A DNA stretch of 64,000 bases, taken from Ooceraea biroi (lineage: Eukaryota > Arthropoda > Insecta > Hymenoptera > Formicidae). Both the position numbers and the translations under genes were made by a program. The notes under the pieces are model-generated. The model was not told where the DNA came from. It saw nothing but the letters and a program-made list of their open reading frames with translations, and did no database searches. Numbering within the stretch: position 1 is the first letter of the stretch; each line of letters opens with the position of its first letter. The DNA lies in NCBI RefSeq assembly GCF_003672135.1, contig NC_039507.1, positions 5,099,624 to 5,163,623 on the forward strand, in the 5' to 3' direction. Shown here in pieces: positions 12,850-24,655 of this stretch.

Positions 12850-15148
12850 CGTTGCGATTGATCGTTAAGCGATCGATAAAGAGAGATCGTGACGGAACAC
12901 TTACAATTGCAGTCGTTTAAGAAGAATGTCGCCGAGGAACACCGCGGTCCTTTTGTCGTTGACCCACACGCGCCGATGGTCAGAAATGGACTAAGCACGC
13001 CGGGCAGTCGCCATGTTACTCCGCTCGTGGCTGCTCGTGTTCTCGAGGGTACGCCGCGGCTACGCACGCGCGTTTACAGCGGCGAAAATACACGTAGGAG
13101 CAGGGACTTCGAATTGACTCTCAGACATTATATCACAATGACAAGAGAGACGACACGTGCACCCCCACTACGGCGACCTATGCACCGCCGTTCACAATCG
13201 GACACTCGCACGAGCGGTAACGTTATCGCAGAAGGGAGGGTACGGGACGCTTTTAGGCCCCGCTTGTACCGGCTCGGATGTGAATTCGATTAAGCAACGC
13301 CGTGCTGAATCACTCATGGGTACTGGCCAAAAAAGAACGCTTTTCCGGAATGGAAGGTGTCGCGTGTGGCGTGCTCCGAAATATCCTGAAATAAAAGAGC
13401 GAAACTCTAGAATTGTGGGAGATTCACTGTTGATCCTGTGAATTCTGAATGATAATTATTATGCCAATTCTTGAATATTGGTTTCTATTTGATAAATAAA
13501 TATTCTTAAAGATCGATTTTTAATTTATTTTTCTATCGGAATTATTTTATAACAAAACACGCAATAATTGTAAATCGGCACATGCAGTATGTCTTAATGC
13601 CACTGTATGCGCGTGCTTGTATTCCAGGAAGATTGCAGTATAAATAAAGAATTCGACAAACATATCTGAAATAAATATTTCAAATAAAAGCATCATCGGT
13701 TGATAGTTCTCATAAGACGAACTACAGATCTAAACATTCACTCGACGACTAATGTTTCTCTAAGATGAATATCGATTCGCGATAGATTTCGTCATCTCTA
13801 TTCCGCAGTACATTCATCAAGCTGTTTTTCTTTTTTATACCTTGTCCAGCTATTTCTGCGTCTTTGATATGATATGACTATATTTTTCTTTGAATTTATT
13901 AACGAAGTTAGATTCTCTAATACGTGCCTTCCAAATTTTATTTGCGCCAATAATGTTCAGTAATTTCACACACACACAGAGCTTCTTATTAAAAGACATA
14001 AAAATATTAATAGCTCTAATACCCGATAACGGCAAATAAACTCCTGCACGTGTGTTGCGCAGAAACCACGTAGATTGCAGCGATTATCATAACATTTATG
14101 ATCATTAGAATTGTCAATTATAAACGCAATAATATGAGATACAAACAACTATGAACAAAATGTTACCATTTCGTATATTCAAAAGTTATTAAATATATGC
14201 AAAGTAGGGTGCTAAATTCACATAACTAAATTCACATTTATGCATCCCATAAACTTATATATTACTTGAATTAATGCAGGAATATTTCGCTCTTAAATTT
14301 TATTTTCATATCGATCTCCACAAAGTAATGCAGAGAGGTACTTCGAGAAAATCGACGTTAAAAATAAAAGACGTGTTATTACTGTTAGCAACAGCATCTT
14401 GATCATGAATTTATTTTGGCTCGATCAATCGCCGAATTTCGACACGAGGAGATTTTATTAGTATCGTAATAACGAATTTATTACACAAGGACGACTACAT
14501 TTTTTCCGAGCACGTATATAATTATCATCACGTATATTTTTTTTGTACGTCGATTCTCCCTCAAATCATTTTAGAATCATCGCTTCTCAGACATTCATGT
14601 ATATGCATATGTATTAACTAATAATGCGTTATTACCAGGAAATTTCTATGGAAAAAATTTCATATTTCCTATTATCATTTTCTGTTTTTCCATTCTTTAA
14701 TGTCGGAGTAGAAAAAAGCGATGGTTCCGAATATAATACATCGCTGAACATCAGCCGCACTGTTAAACATTAACAGTTATCCATGTATTGTATATTAATT
14801 ATATTTCTTCCGAATTTGTATATATCGCATCATATAAAAAATCCTGTTTATCGATACTGTCTAATTTCTATTCGCGAGTTAGATAAGATAAGTGCAGGTC
14901 GAATGATACGAGAATTTGCGCGATATAAGCTATAGCAAGTTTGCACTCACACAGCTATAGCTTGCAGCTTAGCATTAAGAAATACCACGTGTGTCATCAT
15001 GTAAAAAAATCAATCACATATAAATTATATATAAATTATTTTCGAATCGTATTTTAAGACGTTTCTTATTGAAAGTTCAATTATTCAAAAGGCTTGATAG
15101 CCTTACATATGCTGATATCTACAAGTATGATAACTTATGCTCATGTTA

Positions 15149-17085
15149 AAGGCCATAGCCGGATAAGCATACTAAAAGTGCCCCCGGCGAGTTTTGGAAC
15201 GACACTTGGACTGTTATTTTGTCATTATAACAAAAACATTTGCTCAAAATTTCAGTCCTTTAATTGTATTATTTCTCGAGTTATTGAAAAAAATGCGATT
15301 TTCAGTTTTTAATTTTTTCTTCCATAGATATTATAGATGGACTTCTGTCGATTTTTTTAAAAGACTTATTAATATAAGACATAAAAAAAACTTTTTTTCA
15401 TAGTTCCCGATTTAAAACTCCATTTACAAAAAAAATAATAACATTAAAAGTAACTTTTCCGAAATGTTCTCTTCGAGGTACAATCACTAAACTTTCACAG
15501 AAAACTCTTCTCTTTTATGAAATTGTTCTCAAATTTTTTCAATTTTTTCAAGTTGGTGCAACATCATGAAAAAATATAAAAATCAATTTGTTCCTTTTAT
15601 TTTTGCAGTAAAATAGAAAATTATTTATTTCTCTCAATACAAATATAGTTATAATTATACAAACAAGATTTCAGAAAGAATTTTTATACAAAAATCATAA
15701 CTTTTATCGAATGTGATCAACAAATTAATTTTTTATCAGTCTTCATCACTATCTTCAGTAATTACTATGGCGCTACCCTGTATCGTAAACAGATGGCTCA
15801 AAATTGCAGCTGGTTTTATTATTTTTGCTAAATATCTCGCATAAGATAAGTATAATATACAGCTAGGGTGTATTACTAAAGGTGTTACAATCTTATATTT
15901 TTAAAACTAGATGAAGTATGAAATTTTTGTTTTCCAGCAAATATTTGGTATCGAAAATAACATCATATGATGAAGTTAGTTTTTTCCTAGGTGGAGTGGG
16001 TAAAGTCACATCAAGGACATTTTGATTTTATAACTGTCGACATATAGTTTTTGAATGGCGCTAATTTCGAACATTTGCTTTAAGGATTTATTACTTTGTT
16101 TTGTTATTTCTATTTGTTTTGTTATTATGACTATTTGTGGTCAATCTACTCGTCAGGAGACGGGCTACAATCGTACGCAATAAAAAATATATGTCGACAG
16201 ATAAAAAATTAAAATGTCCTTGATGTGACTTTACCCACTCCACCTAGGAAAAAACTAACTTCATCATATGATGTTATTTTCGATACCAAATATTTGCTGG
16301 AAAACAAAAATTTCATACTTCATCTAGTTTTAAAAATATAAGATTGTAACACCTTTAGTAATACACCCTAGCTGTATATTATACTTATCTTATGCGAGAT
16401 ATTTAGCAAAAATAATAAAACCAGCTGCAATTTTGAGCCATCTGTTTACGATACAGGGTAGCGCCATAGTAATTACTGAAGATAGTGATGAAGACTGATA
16501 AAAAATTAATTTGTTGATCACATTCGATAAAAGTTATGATTTTTGTATAAAAATTCTTTCTGAAATCTTGTTTGTATAATTATAACTATATTTGTATTGA
16601 GAGAAATAAATAATTTTCTATTTTACTGCAAAAATAAAAGGAACAAATTGATTTTTATATTTTTTCATGATGTTGCACCAACTTGAAAAAATTGAAAAAA
16701 TTTGAGAACAATTTCATAAAAGAGAAGAGTTTTCTGTGAAAGTTTAGTGATTGTACCTCGAAGAGAACATTTCGGAAAAGTTACTTTTAATGTTATTATT
16801 TTTTTTGTAAATGGAGTTTTAAATCGGGAACTATGAAAAAAAGTTTTTTTTATGTCTTATATTAATAAGTCTTTTAAAAAAATCGACAGAAGTCCATCTA
16901 TAATATCTATGGAAGAAAAAATTAAAAACTGAAAATCGCATTTTTTTCAATAACTCGAGAAATAATACAATTAAAGGACTGAAATTTTGAGCAAATGTTT
17001 TTGTTATAATGACAAAATAACAGTCCAAGTGTCGTTCCAAAACTCGCCGGGGGCACTTTTAGTATGCTTATCCGGCTATGGCCTT
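15149..17085. mobile_element. 1.94-kb foldback element with ~0.9-kb inverted arms
   Basis: The left arm from 15149 and the right arm ending 17085 are reverse complements in constant register (coordinates sum to 32234), with no net insertion or deletion to about 16060/16175. That leaves roughly 115-135 bp of unpaired centre. Both ends start AAGGCCATAGCCGGATAAGC, and each is bordered by TA (15147-15148 and 17086-17087), consistent with a TA target-site duplication as in Tc1/mariner-type insertion. A 70-codon frame is translated identically in both arms, but it is a by-product of the duplication. No transposase is visible, so it is probably nonautonomous. Transcription across it would produce a long perfect hairpin RNA. 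Confidence 0.85.
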
Positions 17086-17089
17086 TATA

Positions 17090-17460
17090 TAAAAGTTTAT
17101 TTAACATATATTTAAACATCTTTTAAGGTTTTCATGCGGAATATGTTATATGCTACGTAATAGAATCTATAGAGAAAGACCAACTAATATACAATAAAAT
17201 TAGCATAGTTTTACAAAATTGTCAATATGCAATATAAAAAAAGCGATTTTACAGTTTTGAATCTAAGTATAAACAAATACAAAAAGAGTCCATTTTCACA
17301 AAAGCTTTTGTTGTGTCGAAAATTGTATGAATATGTGAGTTTTTCGTTTCCTATACATACAATACTACACATGTTACATTGAATATATTACACATGCCTA
17401 TTGTACAGCACATCGCACAATATAGCACATAATAATTAATAATATTATGCATGATATAAC
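17090..17460. repeat. Diverged copy of the KIFBP-unit flank (matches 54056-54400)
   Basis: Blocks such as the GCGGAATATGTTATATGC region, the repeated tails before AAACAAAT, and the run of short palindromic TATTGTACAGCACAT sequences match 54056-54400 in the same orientation, with scattered differences. It abuts the right end of the foldback element, which therefore appears to have landed in or beside this repeat. Noncoding. Confidence 0.6.
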
Positions 17461-17586
17461 TTATGTTCTACAACATCATATATTCATTACTCATATCTGT
17501 ACATTTCTGTACATGCTTGTGAAATTTATAAGAAACAGAAGTTTTGATTTATAAATAGTTTTTCTTTAGTCATAACAAACATTGAT

Positions 17587-18163
17587 ACAATCGCATTTTT
17601 GAAAACTGAATCATGTTCCACGTTAATCTCGCTCTTCCCATGGGTTAAACTGTTCTAACCACGTTTCACAACATTCTATACACTACTTCGCACATAGTTA
17701 TGCACTTCCTTTTCTACGTCCTTAAATCCTTTTTCAGTGATTTCACATCCTCCTCGAGTAAAAATGAAAAGAATTTTATCAGTTCTATAGATAAAAATTT
17801 AGTTGGTTAACTCTCTTTACAATGTAATTTTGAACTAATCATTACTTATGGCACTCTTCTAGACATGATACTAGAAATAGCATGTCTAGAAGAGTGCCAT
17901 AAGTAACGATTAATTGATGATTACGGTGTAGAGAGAGTAAACCAAATTTTTGTCTATAGAACTGATAAAATTCTTCTCATTTTTGCTCGATGTCGAAATC
18001 ACTGAAAAAGCATTTAAAGACATAGAAAAAGAAGTGCATAACTATGTGCAAAGTATTATAGAATGTTGTGGAATATATATAGACTGTTTGAATAATCTAT
18101 TTAACCCAAAGTGAAGAGCGAGATTAACGTGAAACATGATCCAGTTTTCAAAAATGCGATTGT
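17587..18163. pseudogene. Inverted duplication of a KIFBP-like C-terminal fragment
   Basis: Two arms, about 17587-17867 and 17881-18163, form an imperfect hairpin around a 13-nt loop. Each arm contains a decayed version of the segment coding at 51247-51507 (-). Recognisable remnants include the plus-strand translation EKAFKDIEKEVHNYVQS at about 18003-18060. Another small piece, equivalent to the INEENF..SSIE region, follows at 18170-18225. The arms differ by many substitutions, so the inversion is not recent. Frame breaks make a functional product unlikely. Confidence 0.55.
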
Positions 18164-18273
18164 AAATCAACTAATATTTTTATCTATAGAACTGGTAAAA
18201 TTCTTCTCATTTATTAAAAACTCTATTGAGTCCATGTACACAATACCCATGTTACAGTAAGAGGTCGCGAGTC

Positions 18274-18500
18274 TTATAATATTGTTGAAGCTTGTCTCTG
18301 TTGAGCTGATTTTACTTTACCTTTTACCTTGTCCTTGTTAAATAAACCACTTAACTTCCGTCTTAGTGGTTTGACCGAACTGGTTGTCACTTCACGAAGG
18401 TTTTCTTTCTGCGCAATCGCTAAGTCATGTGTTGTTTCTAACGCTTCCTGGAATTCAACAATATCCTTGTCCATACCCTGCATATCCGAAGGTCTCGCTT
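18274..18500 (-). pseudogene. KIFBP-like N-terminal exon, copy A
   Basis: On the minus strand, a good acceptor (TTATTTTGCAG) at 18503-18501 opens an exon coding ARPSDMQGMDKDIVEFQEAL and continuing through PLRRKLSGLFNKD to a stop at 18274. The same exon, differently mutated, recurs at 52969-52742 (-) and 63293-63350 (+). In copy B the next segment leads into sequence resembling the KIF-binding protein N-terminal helical repeats, which is why I assign the family. Here the following sequence is the broken inverted fragment at 17587-18163, so this copy is taken as a pseudogene or gene fragment. The exon itself could be a real unit of a larger multi-copy family. Confidence 0.45.
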
Positions 18501-19690
18501 CTGCAAAATAACATTAAAGTATTCTTTTATTGACGCTGTATAGTTTATTTGTAACACATTCGCTACTTTGATGGTTACATTATCGGTGACCGTCAGTAAA
18601 CTTGTCGCTTACATCATGTACGTCACTTCTGCTTGTCATACAATAACACGTGTTAAAACACATGAATGGTAATATATTTTTCTCTTGTTTATTAAAGTTG
18701 ATTTTTAGACAAGCGTGGCATTGTCCATAAGTTTGTGAATAATATTATAACACACAATTACTTATATTTGTGAGATAAAGACTGCTAAATACTAAAAGGA
18801 AACCAGAACACAAAAAATGTATTTTTAAAAGCACAATGGTTTTATTTATTAAGACTTCCGAAATGAATATAGTGATATTATATGTATATTACGGTTAATC
18901 TTATTAATCCAGGTTGTGTGAATGGAAAATCTAATACGCTAGTGGCATCTAATATGCGAGTGGCAGTGGATTTATTAGATACACAATTTTTAATATATAT
19001 TACTAGAATTTTGTAACTGTGACGCCAGGTTCTGTCTATACTCCTTCATGTATTCATTTTTTGCTTCTTTTAGGTAAGAATAGCTCCTCGTATCGCGTCG
19101 CCAAATTGCCTTTTCGTATGGTGTGTTATTAATTTTGTAACATGAATAAATAGCAAACGGAGAATTCTAGTATATAAACTTCGATGTCAATCGTTTCAAT
19201 GCGGCCAAATACAATTAAGCACTGTTCAGATCTGATTTTCCTACAAATGAGACCTTGGTTTCTCCGAACTATAGGAATTTCTGTAAACATAAATACAGGT
19301 ATGTGTCGTTGTTCAATGCCAGTAGCTTGGACGATGTTTTGATTTGGAAGAATTCTGTATTATTATTCTTTTAGGCTATCATTTGGAGAAATTAGGACCG
19401 AAATATATTGTAATACCTTACGTGCTGTGGTTTATGATACAAAAATATATTATAAATCGAAACTCAAAATTTAATGATTTCACGAATGAAATACATTTAT
19501 CGAAAGTCATTAATTCAAATTCGCATTTGATATATTTTGCCGCGACTGTTTATGTATTTATATATGGTGTATATTGGACGATATCTTCCCTTCTAATGTT
19601 TATAAAACAATTAAAATATGAATGTGGAGAATTAAAACAACAAGTTATAAATAATATTAAATCAATCAAAATTATATTATGATTATCATA
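18501..19690. repeat. 5' flank of KIFBP-like unit, copy A
   Basis: This 1.2-kb stretch aligns by eye with 52970-53990 in the same orientation and with the reverse complement of 62172-63292. Shared landmarks include the ACACATGAATGGTAATATAT and GCGTGGCATTGTCCATAAGT blocks. The part 19455-19690 also matches 50544-50800. A 113-codon frame at 19344-19682 lies in this repeat and is very A+T-biased; it is not considered coding. Confidence 0.7.
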
Positions 19691-20489
19691 TAGTGATTAA
19701 CACATCAAATATATATATATATTCTTAATCACGCGCGATCGATGCAACTATGTAATGTATATCCATAATATCCCGCTTCGCGGAATAGAGCGACGCTTTT
19801 TACTATCAGATTTTTTCGTGCAAAACGTCTCGAAAGAGCTCAATAATACCACTAAATTCAATACTTACCGGATTACAGTACGTAACGAGACGAGGGTTCG
19901 AGACTGTTCGAAATTCACTGATGTCTGCTTCTACTGATGACCTGACATCTCGCTGACTCGCTCTCGGAATCCAAGACTCGGATCGCTATGCGCTATGCTA
20001 CACGTCAAGCATCGCTGCTGCCGCCTGGTGTCATAAAATGGAGAGTGGTACATACACTTCTTGAACTAGTGCAGAAAGTTCAGCTGAAAAGAATAGACCT
20101 ACTGATAGAGCTATGTGATTGGTTAGTAGATATCTACAGATCATATTTAAGACAAATAACTTAACATAAGAACGAACTATGAATACCGGCCGGAGTGAAC
20201 TTATTCTTGGACGTTGTTGGTTAATGTTCTAGAATTCGAATAATCATTTTACGCACGGATTCGCATTTATTCGTGAAAAGTCGTGAAGATTATGTTACTG
20301 ATGTATAATTTGTACAAAAGATACAACAGTGTTCTCTAGTCGATTTATATTTCAACGAAAGCAAGAGCTGGTTCGGCGGAAAATGCACGAGGACAATTGT
20401 TGCGTCTAGCATAACAGAATCCGGAGAACTCAGTAGTCGGCACCTTTCAACGCACAAAAGTTTACAATTGAATATAATTTATTTATAAA
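19691..20489. other. Spacer and Cyclin C promoter region
   Basis: Eight hundred bases between the KIFBP-type repeat and Cyclin C. A moderately GC-rich segment (19900-20460) probably holds the Cyclin C promoter and 5' UTR. I see no coding frame. Confidence 0.5.
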
Positions 20490-21897
20490 ATGGCTGGTAA
20501 TTTTTGGCAAAGCTCGCACCAGTAAGTCGATCTCTAGAAATTACATCTCAATGAAGCTGTATTTAATGCTACGTCTACTAGATCCCTTATTTTTCGCAGC
20601 CAACAGTGGCTACTGGATAAGCAAGACTTGGTTAGGGAACGTCAACATGATTTGTCGATATTATCGGAAGAGGAATATCAGAAAATATTTATTTTCTTCT
20701 CTAACAGTAAGTTAAAAATTATGTTTACCTTTCACCGAAAAATTCCAATTTATAACGTGTTAATATTTAGTAATCAAGAGAGAATAACTTATTCTTGCAC
20801 ACTTACTTTATTTTACAATATTTTATATTTTAATTTTTATAACTGTATAAATTATAAATTTCAAGCATTATAAGCTTGATCTTAAAGTGCAAATTTGGAT
20901 TATGTATAAAGTAAAATCAAATATCTTCCAAGGATGAGATTTTAATTAAGAAGATCTTATGCATTTCTAGTAAAGGGTATATTTTTGTTTTTTCAAGATA
21001 TATAATAACTGATTACATTTATAATATATAATTATGTCTCTTTCTGTCACTAGTGATACAAGTACTAGGTGAACAATTAAAATTGAGGCAACAAGTGATA
21101 GCTACCGCAACAGTTTACTTTAAGAGATTTTATGCTCGTAATAGCTTGAAATGCATAGATCCTTTATTATTAGCTCCTACTTCGGTCTTTCTAGCGTCAA
21201 AGGTAGAAGAGTTCGGAGTAATTTCTAATAGTAGACTGATTACAATAATGGGAACTGTAGGTAAGTCCTACGCATATTGTTATCGCTGTTATTAACGACT
21301 GATACGTATATATAATTAAATATATATCTAATTAATGTATTCTTTATTTCTAGTTAAAAACAAATTTAATTACGCGTACACTCAAGAATTTCCATATCGT
21401 ACAAATCATATTTTAGAATGTGAATTTTATCTTTTGGAACACTTGGATTGTTGTTTAATAGTATATCAGCCATACCGTCCCTTGTTAACGTTAATCCAGG
21501 ATGTGGGACCAGACGATCAGTTACTTACACTTGCATGGCGTATCATTAATGATAGTCTTAGAACGGATGTATGTTTATTGTATCCACCTTATCAAATAGC
21601 TATTGGTGAGCTTTACAAGTACCTATTTCTCTCACTTGCCTTATCTACAATATATTACAAGAAATTTTTTAAAATAATTTTTGTTTTTTTTTAGGTTGCC
21701 TGCAAATAGCTTGCGTGATATTACAAAAGGATCTCAAATCGTGGTTCGCGGAATTAAATGCGGATATGGAAAAAATTCAAGAAATAGCACGGTACATAAT
21801 AAACTTGTACGAGCTGTGGAAGAGGTACGACGAAAAGAATGAGATTCAAGGTTTACTAGCGAAAATGCCAAAGCCGAAAGCGGCGCCGCAGCGTTGA
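20490..21897 (+). CDS. CycC: Cyclin C
   Basis: Regulatory cyclin of the CDK8 kinase module of Mediator, which controls RNA polymerase II transcription in the nucleus. Five exons join in phase: 20490-20521, 20600-20706, 21054-21260, 21354-21605 and 21695-21897, giving 266 residues, the expected family size. The start MAGNFWQSSH is the highly conserved Cyclin C N-terminus. Family blocks follow in order: LDKQDLVRERQHDL, LKLRQQVIATATVYFKRFYA, FLASKVEEFG in the first cyclin box, EFPYRTNHILECEFYLLE, YRPLL, LAWRIINDS and CLLYPPYQIAIGC in the second, and the C-terminal LAKMPKPK. All introns are GT-AG. There are no breaks. Identity is near certain. Confidence 0.97.
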
Positions 21898-24655
21898 CAT
21901 CAATCTCTCCCATCACCAAACGTTTGAGACTCGTGCTAAACACTTTAACGAAAAAAAAAACAGTTTTTTCTCTCTCTCTCTCTCTCCTCTCTTGTGTATC
22001 GCTATTAAAGATAGAGCTGACAACGAATATCATTTTGCATTTACATGATGCGTTTTATCCATACCATAGGATATGTCTACGAATATTATTTTTATTTTGT
22101 ACATTTGATGTTTGATGTAGCTCGCAGCTAGGAATCGCAAGTACCAGATGATTCAAATTGTTGCTGAATCGAATTAAAATTTTCTTCGTTAAGTGTACAA
22201 TGAATTTTCTTAAGCGTGTAATGTATGTGTAAGAAATTTTATTGTGTTTGCATGTAAAAGTAAAACGCGAGGATGAGATTTGTAGTATTTATCGAACAAT
22301 TCGTATACGTATATATATATTTTTTTAAAAACTATTTTCGTGTCAATTAGAGTCGTGGAATTTTTAATTAGACGTTTTAATTTATTGAAACTTGTATTGA
22401 CTTTTAGAAACTGCATTGACAAAATCACTATTATTTTCATGTGTTTATAAATGCAAATTTCTTGTAAATGTCATAATAACAAGATTGTACACCGGAGATA
22501 GAATTGCGGGTGAAGGTGTTAATACATATGATCTTATTTAACAGACACATATAAAATTTTTATTCGTGAAAGCGGTTTTACTATACTGATGAAAATTTAT
22601 AAGTTTTAGGTATTATATATGGACCGCAGCCCGCGTCGTACATGCTCTCTTATCGCATCTTACATCTCTGGCGCACGCGAGAAAACCGATATTAGCTGCT
22701 GCCATCTAGTTCAAAAGAACAAACTGTACAAACGACGATGATAATGATAACGACGACGTTTCTTAAGTGAAATTTGCCAATTTCAGACTTTGCATCGCCA
22801 TATCTCCGCTCGTAGGGCACGTAGAAGAAAAATAAAAACACTTTTATTACATAATTCGACCCCAAGCTATCCATTGAGCCTACTCTGAATTTGATCCGTT
22901 CAGCGGTTATTGAGATCTAATAATCTGAGTATCTGCGAAAGCGTCGCTTCGCGTAACAGTACACGGTCGGTCTCGCTGCGCATATACTTGGCGTGAGACA
23001 CTACCGTGTCTCTTGATAATACACAAAGTTATAATAGATCGAAAATTTAAAGAAATACCATACGATTACATTTTGCGATGTTCTTTTGTAATGAAATGTA
23101 GTACGGCATATATTATTATACATATTTATACAGATTTTTATGGATCTTACAAAATTATCGACAGAAGCGAAAAAAAAATAAAGTCCTATATTTTATTTGC
23201 CATTTTTAATTATTTTATTGCTTGAATATTTTACAATATGGATCGAGTATGTTAAGAGGCTATGATATAATGGAAGATTATCACTATTATTAGAAAATCA
23301 ACTTTTTTACGACGTGGCATAATTTAAATCGTGTTATGAATTTATAGCATGTGATGCTTATATTTAATGTTTTTTTGTCAATGTTCATACATCTTAGTCT
23401 TTTAATTATGCATATATATATCCGAATTTTGAGAGAGATAAATCATTAAAATACTTGTAATATAAAAGATGTGAACGTGTACAAAATTATTTTTCAAACT
23501 ACTAATAGAGCATGTCATAGATATGCAGAAAGTTAGTCTAACAATTAATCTTATAAATATAATATACTGCTATACAAATTTTAGTGCAATAATTATGTAC
23601 ATAGGTATCATAAGAAGTTACTCATACTCTTTAAAGGAACTTGTTATAAGTGTAATATATAAAAAATACATATGTAGATATATACATTTTAGAGATTGTT
23701 CGAATGAATGTGATAGTTTATGGAAGATCGTAAAATTAGATTTTTTTATCGACTTCAATTTGCGCAAACGATTGTGCTCAAACATTCTTATTAAAATAAT
23801 TGTCAATCGAAAATTGCAAATGGAAATAAATAATGATCTTTATGCGAACACTCACTCACCACTTTCAACAGCTTTGAAATTATATTCGACATTACGTACA
23901 TCTATATGAATTTAATTCATACGTACGTATGTATGTACATACAACATACGCATACGTACAAGTAAATATAATACATAGGAATTAAATATACTAAATTTTG
24001 AAACACGCTAATAAATATATTTTACTGTATTACAACACGTATAATAGATGTTTATATTTTACTGTACCACAACTCGTGTAATAATAGATGTATATATTCC
24101 AATTTATAGAGAAAATTGCGTACACACACTTTCTTAGACACAATATCAAACAGAAATTCCATGGAAGATTGAAACTGATTACGTTGCAACTTTTGAATGT
24201 TATATGAATTTATTGAATATTTTATTTGATAAATTATTAATGAAAATGAATAATTATACATTCATAATATATATAATTTTATGGATGCAGAATTTTTTCA
24301 ATTCGTACGTATTAATTTTTCGGATTCATACTTTGTACGCACACATGTAATATGTAAAAATACCCATGTATACAAATACTAGTGTTTCAAAACGTACGTT
24401 TTGGAATTTAAGTATAAATGTCTAAAATATTATAAAATTCAAATAACGAGATATTTGTTGTTTTCGAGGAATTCTATTTTCTATTAATTGCTACTGTTTC
24501 ACAAGAAAATAATAAAACATTCGATGAGGATGTAACATTAAATGTAGGAATCACCAAGTTGACGTACAATACTATGCAGCGAGATGAGAAAAATATGCTT
24601 TGGAATTATACAACATATAAGTATTTATTCAGCATCTGAATCCGTGTGGTGCTAG
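21898..24655. other. A+T-rich intergenic region
   Basis: Cyclin C 3' UTR (with a CT microsatellite at about 21970-21990), then 2.7 kb of A+T-rich sequence. A small GC-richer patch lies at 22620-23000. Runs of CATACGTA-type repeats occur near 23920-23960. No supported gene or RNA. Confidence 0.6.

Larger units (their letters stand above)
7605..15146. other. Long spacer with GC-rich islands, no recognised gene
   Basis: About 7.5 kb without a recognisable gene. Most is very A+T-rich. Three islands stand out by G+C and CpG content: 8160-8600, 9040-9470 and 12600-13430. Open frames up to 138 codons in the islands occur on both strands, look like composition effects and resemble nothing I know. 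They may be promoters or exons of noncoding RNA. A short hairpin (AAGCTATAGC against its complement, 17-nt loop) lies near 14926-14966. Confidence 0.55.

Noticed and set aside
12816..13441. Arg/Thr-rich frames on both strands
   Set aside because: Compositional frames in a CpG-rich island with no domain or neighbour support.
15194..17040. Identical 70-codon frames in the foldback element
   Set aside because: They are one sequence duplicated by the inverted arms, A+T-biased and without transposase motifs.
19344..19682. 113-codon frame with hydrophobic stretches
   Set aside because: Lies in the KIFBP-unit flank repeat; equivalent positions in the other copies do not stay open.
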